This document shows positions 12,233-24,700 of a DNA stretch of 64,000 nt, one piece after another. The notes beneath the pieces are model-generated. The model was not told the DNA's origin. It saw only the letters and a list, made by a program, of their open reading frames with translations, and did not search any database. This stretch comes from Biomphalaria glabrata. Its lineage: Eukaryota; Mollusca; Gastropoda; Planorbidae. Each line of letters starts with the position of its first letter. Position 1 is the first letter of the stretch. The position numbers and the translations under genes are program-made. Location: contig NC_074712.1 of the NCBI RefSeq assembly GCF_947242115.1, forward strand, positions 20,732,915 to 20,796,914, in the 5' to 3' direction.

Positions 12233-12985
12233 AATATTAGAATTCTCTGACAAAAAGTAAGCAGACTAGTATGAGAATCAGACAGTTTCTTTAAATAGGC
12301 GTCACTTTGCCTTAGCTGACATAGAAGGAAGCACCTGGTTGCATGCGGCCTCAGATCGAGACAGCTGGAGGTCACTCACAAAGGCCGCGTGATACACATT
12401 TGAGACCAAAAGAAAATCTGTTGCCGAGGACAGATTTGACGGCAAAAAGAAAATCTTAATCGACCACCGGCGGACAATGGTTATGCTAACCCTGGATGTT
12501 GCAAAATATGTAGGTCACAGCTGGGGTTGCCGTAGCCACGGGAAATACTGCATTCCTCATTAATCTTCGGACTCGAAGACAAGCCTTATTATTAGCAATA
12601 TATATATCTATATCTATATCTATCTATCTATCTATCTATATATATATATATATTTATATATATACAAAGGGAGAGACAGAAATAGGAGCAGAGAGAGAGA
12701 CACACACACATAGAGATGTTTATATAGAAAGAAAGAGAAATGCAGAGGTAAGAGGACTTGAGGACTTTGCTAGATCAATCTGTGTGTTATCTTGACAATC
12801 TCAAATGAAAAACAAAACGCTGACGAAAAAAAGACTAGAATGATTCAATGTACTAAATGAAACAGAATCTGTAAATGTTGATTTAGGCCTACTTCCCTAA
12901 TTTGCTAGATTAAATCTTTATCGCACTTTTCATCTATTATAAAGATGTCATACGAGAAAATAATATATTTTTAATTGAAAAAAAT
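12233..12985. other. No gene recognised; TA/TATC microsatellite
   Basis: Single-copy-looking sequence with a compound TA and TATC microsatellite at about 12597-12664 and a short GA/CA-rich tract after it. Confidence 0.5.
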
Positions 12986-13825
12986 TACTGCCATACATGT
13001 TAGCATTGGAGGAAGAAGAACTAGCTGACCTGGTGATGGGCATTGACAAGACTTCCGCAGCATATGGCATGCAAATAAATGCCGCAAAAAAAAAAAACAA
13101 CAAATTATGACCAATATCAACTGGGCTTTCAAAGATGCATCAGTATTGCAGGTGAAAAGCTTACTAGTGTTAGCAGCTTCAAATACCTCGGAGCTATTGT
13201 CTCAGATGAGGGAACGAAACCTGAACTACTGGCCACAACAGCACAGTCCACAGCAGCCCTTTCAAAACTGAAAATAATTTGGAAAGACAAGGGCGTGGCC
13301 CTCGGCACCAAACTCAGACTGATGCGCTCCCTGGTCAAAACCACAGTTGGAGTTAGACAAGGCTGCCTACTTTCACCAACACTCTTCAATATCTTCCTTG
13401 AAAAAATAATGGAAGATGCTCTCGAGAGGAGGATCCTAGCAATGCAACTGAGATGCAACAGAAGGATCCTAGGCATCACTTTCAAAGACCGCATCACAAA
13501 CCAAGAGATTAGAGACAGGGTCACTGCAGCGATCGGACCCCATGATGACCTGCTAACTATTGTAAAGAAACGCAAGCTTAAAATATATGGCCATATTTTA
13601 AGATCCACGGGGCTCGCAAAGACCTTCCTTCAGGGAACAGTACCAGGAAAAAGAAGAAGAGGCAGACAGAGAAAGCGATGGGAGGACAACATAAAAGAAT
13701 AGAGGGGCCTACCATTGATAGAGGTTTTAAACAAGGCAAAAAACAGGGAGGAACGGAGAAAGACAGTCGACAAATCTTACTTGGTGCCCCAACGGTCCAA
13801 CAGACTAAGGGATAGGTAAAGGTAA
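12986..13825 (+). mobile_element. RTE-type LINE fragment with rearranged reverse transcriptase
   Basis: The first readable part is LEEEELADLV and KTSAAYGMQI. After a frame break, 13079-13702 reads 207 codons with VSSFKYLGAIVSDEG, RILAMQLRCNRRILGI, GPHDDLLTIVKKRKLK, IYGHILRSTGLAKTFLQGTV and GRQRKRWEDNIKE. The 3' end VPQRSNRLRDR follows near 13785-13818. The palm motif GVRQGCLLSPTLFNIF sits at 13347-13395, inside the thumb, whereas in intact RTE/BovB-like elements it precedes FADD and the SSFKYLG block. The copy is thus internally shuffled as well as 5'-truncated. It is not a host gene. Confidence 0.9.
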
Positions 13826-15050
13826 AATATACTAGGGTGACTCTCTATCTCCGCTCTGGTTCTTCCTAGCTATAAACCCACTATCTAAATTACTCCATAG
13901 CACTACAAACGGTTTTAAGGTTGACACTAAATGTACCAATGTGTGGCATTAACCTCATCACTGCAATAAATAGCTGGGCCGTCCCAGTGCTCCTTTACAC
14001 GTTCGGTGTCATCAAATGGACTGACACCGACCTACCTCACATTGACAGGCTCACGAGGAAATTATTAACCAAATTTCAATGTTTACACCCCAAGTCCTCC
14101 ACCATAAGGTTATACCTGACCAGGAAGGATGGAGGCCGTGGATTGCAGAACATCTTCAAACTGTGTAAGACGCAAATTTCAAAAATACGATCAAAACTGC
14201 AAGCCTCCAGCAATGAACTAGTTTCCTTCCTACGAAAATAAGACTCCGATGCGACCCTTCTGAACCTAAACAACAATGGTGTTACTGTCGGTTTGGACAA
14301 CGTAGGGCATGAGATTCGTCAATGGGAAGAAAAAACACTCCACGGAAAATTCCCGGCTTTATTAGATTGGGACAACATGGACAGGGCTGCTTCCTTAGCA
14401 TGGTTTAAAGCAGTTAATCTCTACCCTGAAACTGAAGGCTTTGTTACAGCAATACAGGACAGAGTAATTAGGACAAAAAATTACGAGAAACATCCTAAAT
14501 GTGAAAATGTGGGTGAGTCAATTGAACACATAATGGCAGGATGTTCAGCCCTATCGAAATCTGCCTATCTAGGTCGCCATAACCAAGTTGCAAAGCTAAT
14601 ACACCAGTACTTGGCTTTGACACACAATTTGATCGGTAAGGATACTCCCCTTTATTACAAAAACTCACCATAACAGGTTCTCAAGTCTACTGATCATTTG
14701 CTGAACTGGGAGAGACCTATTTTGACCGACAAAACGGTAGATTTTAATCGCCCTGATTGCTTCTCATCGATAAAAAAGAAAAAGCAGCTACCATTATTGA
14801 TATTGCCGTACCACTGTCTCATAATGTAAGAAAAACTGAGATACCGAGGGGATAACAACAACTGACCTCACAGATACCTTCAAGGCCCTTGGCATTCCTA
14901 GGAACATTCTCGTTGCCTGTCAGATGGCGGTACTTCTGCAGACCTGCCACATCACCAGAAAATTCCTCAGTGGAAACTGGTAAAGAGACTACGATGAATT
15001 TTATTTCCCTTTAACAAAACTCGACCCTGGCTGCGCCAGAGAATGAATAC
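13826..15050 (+). mobile_element. LINE with restriction-like endonuclease, copy 1
   Basis: Readable parts in order are the reverse transcriptase palm (GDSLSPLWFFLAINPLSKLL, near 13840), LTRKLLTKFQCLHPKS (14053-14100) and DNVGHEIRQWEEKTLHGKFP (14296-14352). Then come a C-terminal zinc-knuckle-like region (KCENVGESIEHIMAGCSAL, near 14496-14552) and a restriction-like endonuclease core (DFNRPD near 14741, then IIDIAVP-like sequence near 14795). This arrangement is known from R2/R4/NeSL-type elements. The copy is 5'-truncated, has an internal deletion after the palm and has frame breaks. It ends near a hairpin, CTGGC-TGC-GCCAG (15027-15039). Confidence 0.85.
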
Positions 15051-15544
15051 TTGTTCTTTTCTAACATGTGATTAATAATGGCAATGTCTTCGATTCAAAA
15101 ATTAAGGATTAGTGACTACGCAAGCCCAATTGTGACATGCATATTTTTCCACAACTGATGCAGACAAAACCGTTGTCCACAAGGGTTCATTTGGTTCTTC
15201 ACCTGTCTTCTACAAGGGCTTTTCTTTAACTGCGTGTCCCACAGCCTTTGCAAGAGTCGAAATGTTTCTTTCATATATGAAAAATACCAATTGAAATATG
15301 AAGTTTAAGTCTATGGATTGAACCTAATGGAACATTTGCGCATCAACTCTGTTTATGGAACACAATTTTATTTCAACTGATTCAACTTTTTATATGCAGG
15401 GAGAACTCGATATGTTAAAAACATCCGGTTAACTTTAATAATTTTACAACGTAAAAGATCAAAATAATGAAAAATGAAACTGCTCAGTCGATGGCTTAGA
15501 CAATGCTAATTGACCACAGTTCACTGGACATTGCTGCCGGAATC
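15051..15544 (+). other. Upstream region of gene A
   Basis: AT-rich sequence between the LINE end and the first coding exon. It should hold the 5' UTR and possibly the promoter, but I see no clear TATA box or initiator, and an upstream non-coding exon elsewhere cannot be excluded. Confidence 0.4.
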
Positions 15545-15550
15545 ATGTGA
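15545..15550 (+). promoter_or_regulatory. Start-stop upstream ORF overlapping gene A ATG
   Basis: ATG (15545-15547) is directly followed by TGA (15548-15550). The final A of the stop is the first base of the receptor ATG, giving ATGTGATGG. Such start-stop units followed by an overlapping ATG can lower translation or impose reinitiation. Whether this part of the leader is transcribed was not shown. Confidence 0.5.
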
Positions 15551-15729
15551 TGGCAGAGTACAATAACTCCACTAGCTCCACAGTGGATAGCAATGATACA
15601 TTATACTTGAATCCTATATTCTGGAGCATAGGCCACCAGGTTCCTTATGAGCCATGGGCTTTCACTATCAAGCAGACGATTGTAACCCTCCTGTGTGCCT
15701 TTGGAATCTTTAGCAATCTGTTTATCATT
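15550..15729 (+). CDS. Gene A exon 1 (N-terminus, TM1)
   Basis: Codes residues 1-60, with glycosylation sites in [13 protein letters not shown] and TM1. The donor GTTAGT begins at 15730, phase 0. The frame reads on into the intron for eight codons, but the fit to TM1-TM2 spacing requires this donor. ATG 15550 is chosen because the only upstream codon in reach is GTG. Confidence 0.9.
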
Positions 15730-18700
15730 GTTAGTAGTTTGTATACTCAATACTAGTAAGAGGCGATAGTGCTTTAAAGGTGTGTCTTTTCCTTTTCTAT
15801 AGACAGTCTAGCACTAATCTTACTTATGTTTCTTCTATTTCTTTCTTGGCCCTAGCTCTAACGTTTGTATCTTAAAGAATTCTTGTGTCTTTAACTTCTA
15901 TTTAGGCATCTTATAAGCGTTGATTGTCATTAATAGTATCTCCTTATTGGTGTTTCCATGTGTGTCTGTCTGTCTGGCCAAAAGTTTTGTACACTTCATT
16001 TTTCCGACACCCAATCTCGGATCAAGCTGAAATCTTGCAAAATTATTTCTTTTAACTGACAACACAAGAATCAATGTAAAAAATTTATAAATTAGCTAAT
16101 TAACTATTTGTAACTTTGCCTGGTATCTCGAACAAGGGAAGGAAATAGTACTTGACTGAAATGGAGGTATAAGCTGAATTAGTCCTCTTTATATTAGGTT
16201 GCCGTCTGAGGCTAAGTGAACACAAACATGAAATAGAAACAAGAGATAACTAGACAACCTTCCATGGTCGTAGACTCTTCGCTAGCAGAGTGGTAACCGC
16301 GTTAGATTGGAATCCTGAGAAGGCTTTAGTTTAGCCCACAAGTTCAAATTCAGGTCGTTCCTTTAAAAAAAAATATATATATTTAAAAAGCGATCACCCA
16401 GATTCCCCGTTTTTTTTCCTCCTTTCCAACTGATCCAACTGGTCTAGACAAGTGATAGGATCATAGATTATTGAGAACGCTAAAAAACTGTAGATTTATT
16501 ACACATTTAATTACATGCCTGTTCCAAACTAATTGATACACTTAATGTAAGCTCCTTTTTTTTTTTTTTTTAAAAGTATTTTTTGGTATTTTGTTTAGGT
16601 TTGTGTTTCTGTTTTTTCCAGGTGGTTATTCTGTGTGTTCCCTCTATGCGTACTTACAAGACGAGCCTGTTTATTTCCTCTCTAGCTGCAGCTGATCTCA
16701 TGGTGTGCAGTTTAGTCATGACTATCAACAGTATACTACAGCTAAACGTGACGGTAAGGTCACATGATCACATGACTGGATCAGGAGCGTGGAGGGAAGG
16801 AAGAAGGAGGGAGGGGGGAGAGATGGAATAGAGGTTTTGATTCTATGCCATTAACTCTGGAGGGGGGAGAGATGGAATAGAGGTTTTGATTCTATGCCAT
16901 TAACTCTGGAGGGGGAGAGATGTAATAGAGGTTTTGATTCTATGCCATTAACTCTGGAGGGGGGAGAGATGGAATAGAGGTTTTGATTCTATGCCATTAA
17001 CTCTGGAGGGGGAGAGATGGAATAGAGGTTTTGATTCTATGCCATTAACTCTGGAGGGGGAGAGATGGAATAGAGATTTTGATTCTGTGCCATTAACTCT
17101 GGAGGGGGAGAGATGGAATAGAGGTTTTGATTCTATGCCATTAACTCTGGAGGGGGAGAGATGGAACAGAGGTTTTGATTCTATGCCATTAACTCTGGAG
17201 GGGGAGAGATGGAATAGAGATTTTGATTCTATGCCATTAACTCTGGAGGGGGGAGAGATGGAATAGAGGTTTTGATTCTATGCCATTAACTCTGGAGGGG
17301 GGAGAGATGGAATAGAGGTTTTGATTCTATGCCATTAACTCTGGAGGGGGAGAGATGGAATAGAGGTTTTGATTCTATGCCATTAACTCTGGAGGGGGAG
17401 AGATGGAATAGAGATTTTGATTCTATGCCATTAACTCTGGAGGGGGGAGAGATGGAATAGAGGTTTTGATTCTGTGCCATTAACTCTGGAGGGGGGAGAG
17501 ATGGAATAGAGGTTTTGATTCTATGCCATTAACTCTGGAGGGGGAGAGATGGAATAGAGGTTTTGATTCTATGCCATTAACTCTGGAGGGGGAGAGATGT
17601 AATAGAGGTTTTGATTCTATGCCATTAACTCTGGAGGGGGGAGAGATGGAATAGAGGTTTTGATTCTATGCCATTAACTCTGGAGGGGGAGAGATGGAAT
17701 AGAGGTTTTGATTCTATGCCATTAACTCTGGAGGGGGAGAGATGGAATAGAGATTTTGATTCTGTGCCATTAACTCTGGAGGGGGAGAGATGGAATAGAG
17801 GTTTTGATTCTATGCCATTAACTCTGGAGGGGGAGAGATGGAATAGAGGTTTTGATTCTATGCCATTAACTCTGGAGGGGGAGAGATGGAATAGAGATTT
17901 TGATTCTATGCCATTAACTCTGGAGGGGGGAGAGATGGAATAGAGGTTTTGAATCTATGCCATTAACTCTGGAGGGGGGAGAGATGGAATAGAGATTTTG
18001 ATTCTATGCCATTAACTCTGGAGGAAAGAAGCTGAAGCATGAGAAGACTGCTATAATACTCCTTGCCCTGAGAGAGATGTTCATGATAATTCTAATGTTT
18101 GACAAGAAGGTTCATGGTTCGAATCCTGTTTTGTCTTTGGATTACATATCACTAGGGTGAAACTAAGGGAAATATATGTTACGTTCAAAAGAAGACGATA
18201 AAACTTACCATGCAGGGGAGACTACAACAGAGGAAACGTAGGTCTTGACTTACAGGACAACAGAATGTAGTCATCAATGTGTTCATTGGTTTGGGGGGTG
18301 AGTGGCAGGTTGTTGATAACAAAACTTTTTACTTTACTCACTTTGGTACTTGTTGGTTGAGCGGTAGTGTAAAGATGAAGGTAAAGATTTTACTCGGGGA
18401 TTATCACGTGACTTCAGCAAGCTCAAACAGGCAAGGTTCCGAAGAATTTAATTCATTAAATTTTGTCCCAAACATACAACTTCAGGTTACACACACACTC
18501 AAGACTGGGAAGTAAACATAGGTTATAAGAAATTATGACCATTGCCAGGAGGGGGGATTACTGTTGGGGGGAGGGGGCTAGTGAAACATAAATTATAGAA
18601 TAATTCTTTTAAAATGTTAGTTCTATAATTTAACAATCGTCAGTGTGGGGATCGAATACCTTTAAAGAGTTTACATTAGCCTAAAACTTTTCGCCAGGAA

Positions 18701-21700
18701 GGCACAAGGACTAAGTCTTCTGGAAGGTAACCGATGTAAAACGAAAAGATTAAAGTGATGTATCATTTACTCCCCTTTGAACATTAACAAAAGATGTTGG
18801 TCCCTCTGGAGAATGCACATCTAGTAGGTCTAAGTTTTTAAAATCCAGTAAGTCTTAAGTTTTTTAAATCCAGTAGGTCTAAGTTTTTAAAATCCAGTAA
18901 GTCTTAAGTTTTTTTTAAATCCAGTAGGTCTAAGTTTTTTAAAATCTAGCAGGTCTAAGTTTTTAAAATCCAGTAAGTCTTAAGTTTTTAAAATCCAGTA
19001 GGTGAACGTTTTTTTTTAAATCCAAGAGGATGCTTGAGTTCTGAGAGAGAAAGTGATTGAGAGCACTTTTTAAAATTCATACAGACTATGTTTCTAAATA
19101 ATAATGCTGACATGTTTTCTCCTTTTTCTAGAGATTGTCGGAAGATCCCAAGCATAAAATGTTGTGTCACGTGTGGTCCTCTGTCACCATTGTGGTCTGT
19201 TCTTCATCTTCCTTGAATGTATGCATCATTTCAGTGGACAGGTGGGTCAAACTCTTTCATCAGCTCTTTTATCGTTTGGGTAACAGTTGAAGTAGAGCGC
19301 AAGCCAGATACAAACTTTTTTATTCGCAACATTGAAAAGATTTTGCTTTTTTCCTCAGTTGACCTCTGACCTCTGTTATACGAAGTTTGTAATGTTCGTT
19401 ATTATATACACTCTTTTTGATGTGTCTCTCTGTGTGTCTGTAAATAGTGGTGTCTCTCTGTGTGTCTGTTACTAGTGGTGTCTCTCTGTGTGTCTGTAAT
19501 TAGTGGTGTCTCTCTGTGTGTCTGTAACTAGTGGTGTCTCTCTGTGTGTCTGTAACTAGTGGTGTCTCTCTGTGTGTCTGTAACTAGTGGTGTCTCTCTG
19601 TGTGTCTGTAACTAGTGGTGTCTCTCTCTGTGTGTCTGTAACTAGTGGTGTCTCTCTGTGTCTGTAACTAGTGGTGTCTCTCTGTGTGTCTGTTACTAGT
19701 GGTGTCTCTCTGTGTGTCTGTAACTAGTGGTGTCTCTCTGTGTGTCTGTGACTAGAGGTGTCTCTCTGTGTCTGTAACTAGTGGTGTCTCTCTGTGTCTG
19801 TAACTAGTGGTGTCTCTCTGTGTGTCTGTGACTAGTGGTGTCTCTCTGTGTGTCTGTAACTAGTGGTGTCTCTCAGTGTGTCTGTGACTAGTGGTGTCTC
19901 TCTGTGTGTCTGTAACTAGTGGTGTCTCTCTGTGTCTGTAACTAGTAGTGTCTCTCTGTGTGTCAGTGACTAGTGGTGTCTCTCTGTGTGTCTGTAACTA
20001 GTGGTTTCTCTCTGTGTGTCTGTGACTAGTGGTGTCTCTCTGTGTGTATGTAACTAGTGGTGTCTCTCTGTGTGTCTGTGACTAGTGGTGTCTCTCTGTG
20101 TGTCTGTAACTAGTGGTGTCTCTCTGTGTGTCTGTGACTAGTGGTGTCTCTCTGTGTGTCTGTAACTAGTGATGTCTCTCTGTGTGTCTGTAACTAGTGG
20201 TGTCTCTCTGTGTGTCTGTAACTAGTGGTGTCTCTCTGTGTGTCTGTGACTAGTGGTGCCTCTCTGTGTGTCTGTAGCTAGTCGTGTCTCTCTTGCTCTT
20301 TCTGTGTGTCTGTGACTATGAGGATATGTTTCTCGGTCATGTGTTTCTCTGCGTGTGTGTCATTCTCCGTGCGTATGTGTGTTTGTGTGTGTGAACGGCA
20401 GGAATTGAACTTGTCTTTCAGAAGCTAATTGAGACGTATTCTATTGGATGCATAGTATAGGCAGTGACGTATTTTATTTGTTTAGTCGATCTCCCACTTC
20501 TTGTTGTCCTGGAAGTCTGTCCGTCTGTATTCGTCGTTTGTTCGATCTCCCACTTCTTGCTGTGTTGGAAGTCTGTCCGTCTGTATTCGTCGTTTGTTCG
20601 ATCTCCCACTTCTTGTTGTGTTGGAAGTCTGTCCGTCTGTATTCGTCGTTTGTTCGATCTCCCACTTCATGTTGTGTTGGAAGTCTGTCCGTCTGTATTC
20701 GTTGTTTGTTCGATCTCCCACTTCTTGTTGTGTTGGAAGTCTGTCCGTCTGTATTCGTCGTTTGTTCGATCTCCCACTTCATGTTGTGTTGGAAGTCTGT
20801 CCGTCTGTATTCGTTGTTTGTTCGATCTCGTTTACGGAACATCTATCATCACTTGTTTAATTTTTGTGTATTCTTTAAAATAGTAAATCAAATATCTATC
20901 ATATCTTGTTATGTCTGTGGAGGAAGCGGAGGTGTAAGCGTCAAATTGAGAAAAGCTTTTTCTGGAGACCATGTTGTCTGTTGATATGAGCTTCGTCATT
21001 GAAACTTTTGGAGTGAGATTGGACACTTGTTTCTTTACATCCGTTTTTTGAAAGCTTTGAATGTGGATCAAAAAGTGGAAGTTTAAGTTGAAGTAGCATT
21101 TAGAGTTTGATCCCCCAAGATTTGTTTGACAGTTATTGAAAGAGATTCATATAAACTTTGGCTAACACTTTGTTCAATGTCACGTCTGCTCCAGGTATAT
21201 ATATCTCACCAAGACTTGGGTGTACGAGAAGTATGTCACGCGCTACAGGCTTCGTCTGCTGCTGTTATCAGTTTGGCTTGTCAGTTTTAGTCTGGCAGCG
21301 CCCTCTCTGTTGGATTTGATCTGGACTCATGTAGGTACATAGGCAGTGACAGTCTCGTGAAAGACTACCCTCGCACCATATCTTTATAAAAGATGTTAAT
21401 CATTTACATTTTAACTCTCAACTCTCTCTGATTTTAATTTCAATCGTTTGTTAATAGAAATTGAAAGATGGTGGTCATGACCATGTGTGACCATAGGAGG
21501 AGCAGTAGTTGCCATTGTCCCTCCACAGAAAAAATAAAACTTAAGTGGGTTGGTGGACGTATTTTAATGAAGATCTACACAATTTTAATAAAAAAATGTC
21601 TAATGTAAGTTAACTATGCTATATGTAACATCCTTATATATCAACTCGCCTCCTCTCATTAATATCAAGTGCAGTCATTAAGAGTTAATATAAAATAGAG

Positions 21701-24700
21701 AGAGGATGTGTAGTCGTTTTCTACCTCCTCTGCCGGGGCACATGACTTGTCATCTGTAATCAATAGGAATTCCTCGGGTTTAAATATAATTCTATGTCTT
21801 CAATTAGTCATATTTAAAAAAAAGGACTATATTTCTCTGGCTTACGTTTGTCATAATTAATAAAGAAAATATTTCTCTGGCATACGTTTGTCGTAATTAT
21901 TTAAAAAAGACTATGTTTCTCTGGCATTCATAGTGTCATAGTCATTATGTCATTGAACCATGGTGACATAGTCAATATTATGCAATTTAAAAGATAACTT
22001 CCCCACCCCTCCTTTTATACTTATAAATAGCGAAGCTTGAATAGCTCTTTGCTTCTTAAATCGTTTAACTGGAACCAGGCTTGGTAAAAATGAATACAAA
22101 CCTTGTGGCTCCTCAACCTGGGGCTCTGTGTGGTCATTCACCTTAGGTTCCTTTATGTCCGAGTCAGACAAATGTTGCGTCTGAACCTATTTCAAACACC
22201 CTGCAGTCATTGGTAAAGTCTGATTTTATTGAAAGCGTTGAATTTTTGAAATATAAACATGACCGTCAGACACAAAATTTAAAAAACGTATTAGAAATTT
22301 CACACAGTGTAAGGGGCATAATCACGTATTGTGATGTTGTACGAGTTGTTTCCCGTGTTGAGTTCAACACTGGCTGACATACACCACCCATGCTAACATC
22401 CAGACTTGTTGCTTCCAGTGGACAGTGTTACGTTGGAACGAGGAAGACGTAAAAGGGACTGAACTCTGCAAGCTGACCCCGAGACCATCCTACTCCATCA
22501 CCATCGCCGTCCTCGTTATCATCTTTCCTTGTGTGACAGTCATCTTCATCAACTGCTTAATCTTCAAGATCATTTTGAGTAAAGTATGCAACTCCCCTGA
22601 TACTTCAGGCTTATCACGTAATAAATTAGTTTAGGGGCATACGCTTTATAATTAATAAAAAGCAACAAACACTTTTGACAAATAATATCTTCTCTTTATT
22701 AGGCTAGAATACATTGTTGTGTAAGTAACTTATAAATTAAAGATGTATCGTATCTGATTGTGTCTTTTAAATTGACACTACAACACATGCTTCAACTTTG
22801 GTCATTATCTTCCAGGTGTACCTTGGGGACATGAGTATTATCTACAGACCAAGAACGGAAAGCGGGTCCCCGTACACGACACAAAGGGCACAGGTGCACT
22901 TTAACGAACTCCGTAAGATTGCGTCCTCGGTCGACCCTTGTAAGTTTGAAGAAAAAACTCCCTCGATGGAAACCATGCACGATCCGAAGGACTCGGACAT
23001 TGATCAGATGCCTTCGGCTTCCTTCGACACTCTTCCCAAAGACCTGAAGAATGTCAGCGCTACTTCTGTGGACATGCGCAGACCTCCTGAGCCGCCAAGT
23101 AATACCTCGAGCAGCCCGTTGAAGCTTTCGGCTTTTTCGGCGAGGCTCCTGTCGCCCGGAGAGCATTCGAGTTATATGAAAAGCCTAGAAGGAATGTTAC
23201 TCTCGAGGAAAACATGGGTCACGAGAATCTCGTCCAGAAGCGTCGCTTACTGTGAGTTTAAGGTAGAGTCAAGAAAGTGTAAGAGCACACGCGTTGGATG
23301 CCAATTATGTACATTTTAGTCTAGCCCTTGAACATTACCCTAATGGCACAAAAGCAATAAAACAACTTCATAACTAAATTTGTCATAACCAAACACAAGA
23401 TAAATGTGAAGCTATAATTAGTCTTTTTATTTTACTACGTCTAGAATCTACGCACAAAGTCTATGCAGTAACAGATATAGGACGTCTTTACAGCATCTAT
23501 TCGAAAATGAAGTGTTTTTTTAAAGAGACATCATTTTTAATTTTTTTTTCTATTTTTAGAATTTTTTAAGTCTCATTTTTACTGAGTTAATTGTGCATTT
23601 CAAGTTCATTGTTTTATTTGTAGGCTGGCATGTCTTTGATTATTATAGTTTTAGTCTATACTATTTGCTGGTTGCCCTTTGGTATTGTGACAATTATTGA
23701 CATATTCAACCCGTCTTCTAAGGTTTCCACAGCAAGGGAGGTAAGTTTGGTTCGTATAGGAAGTTTGAAGCAGAATAACACTAAGATTGAGCAGTACAAT
23801 TATCTCTTGTCATTGATACAGCAATAATTATATATCATGTCATCCATACGTAGGCCTAATCCATCCTTGAAACTATCCATTCATCCACCCATTCATCTAC
23901 TGACTTCTTCATGCATGCATCCATTTTATATTCAACTGCCATTCTCTCTGTCTGCCTGTCAACTGACCTACCTATTAACCATTCATCAATCCATTCACCA
24001 CTTATGTATCCATTAATCCATCATCCCATCTATCCATCTATCCATTTATTCCTTTCTTTAATATATATACAACTACCAATGTACGTACAAATTAATGAAA
24101 CAATACAATACAATACCAGCAACTATTCATATATATCCATATAGTCCTACGTTCATTTATCGTTTCATTAATTTTGTCTTGAATGGATGAATGCCTTACG
24201 TCCACCCCTCCAACACACATTCCTAGTCATAGAGTATTCCCTGAACTATTACTTACAGATCTGTCTCTGGCTGGCTTATAGCAACTCATGTTGGAACCCA
24301 ATCATTTATTCTTTGATGAACATAAATTTCAGGTTTGTAACTGGCTCCGTACTACCCCCATTAGTAACGGTTTACCAGACGTACGTTAAAAGTGTGTCCC
24401 TCACTTCCTCGTGGACTTGAGAGTGTGTTTTAGTCAGCGATTGAACTCCTTTAGCTCTTCTAGTTTGAACTCACAAACTCGCTCAGTGTCCGGTTTACAC
24501 TCTGCTTCATGAAGAGGTGTTCTGATATATTCAAAGATAAAAGCATTTTCGTTATTCTCTAATCGAGTATAAAGTGCTCTATCTTCTCTACTGCCATTAC
24601 AGCATCGTTGCCCGAATCAGCCAAGGAAAACAAATAAATTAGCAGAGTGTCTAATGGACATGCATTTCTCGATAGACATATGGATGCCGTAGGACGTCAT

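Noticed and set aside
13079-13702. 207-codon frame as a host gene (relatives are often annotated as craniofacial development protein 2-like)
   Set aside because: The motifs are those of an RTE/BovB-like LINE reverse transcriptase, and several other broken copies lie nearby.
20448-20984. 178-codon + frame and overlapping frames on the other strand
   Set aside because: It is the 56-bp array within gene A intron 3; no homology signature.
24187-24420. Earlier acceptor at 24226 for gene A exon 8
   Set aside because: It would change the phase relative to exon 7 and give a TM6-TM7 distance too long for class A; the acceptor at 24258 fits both.
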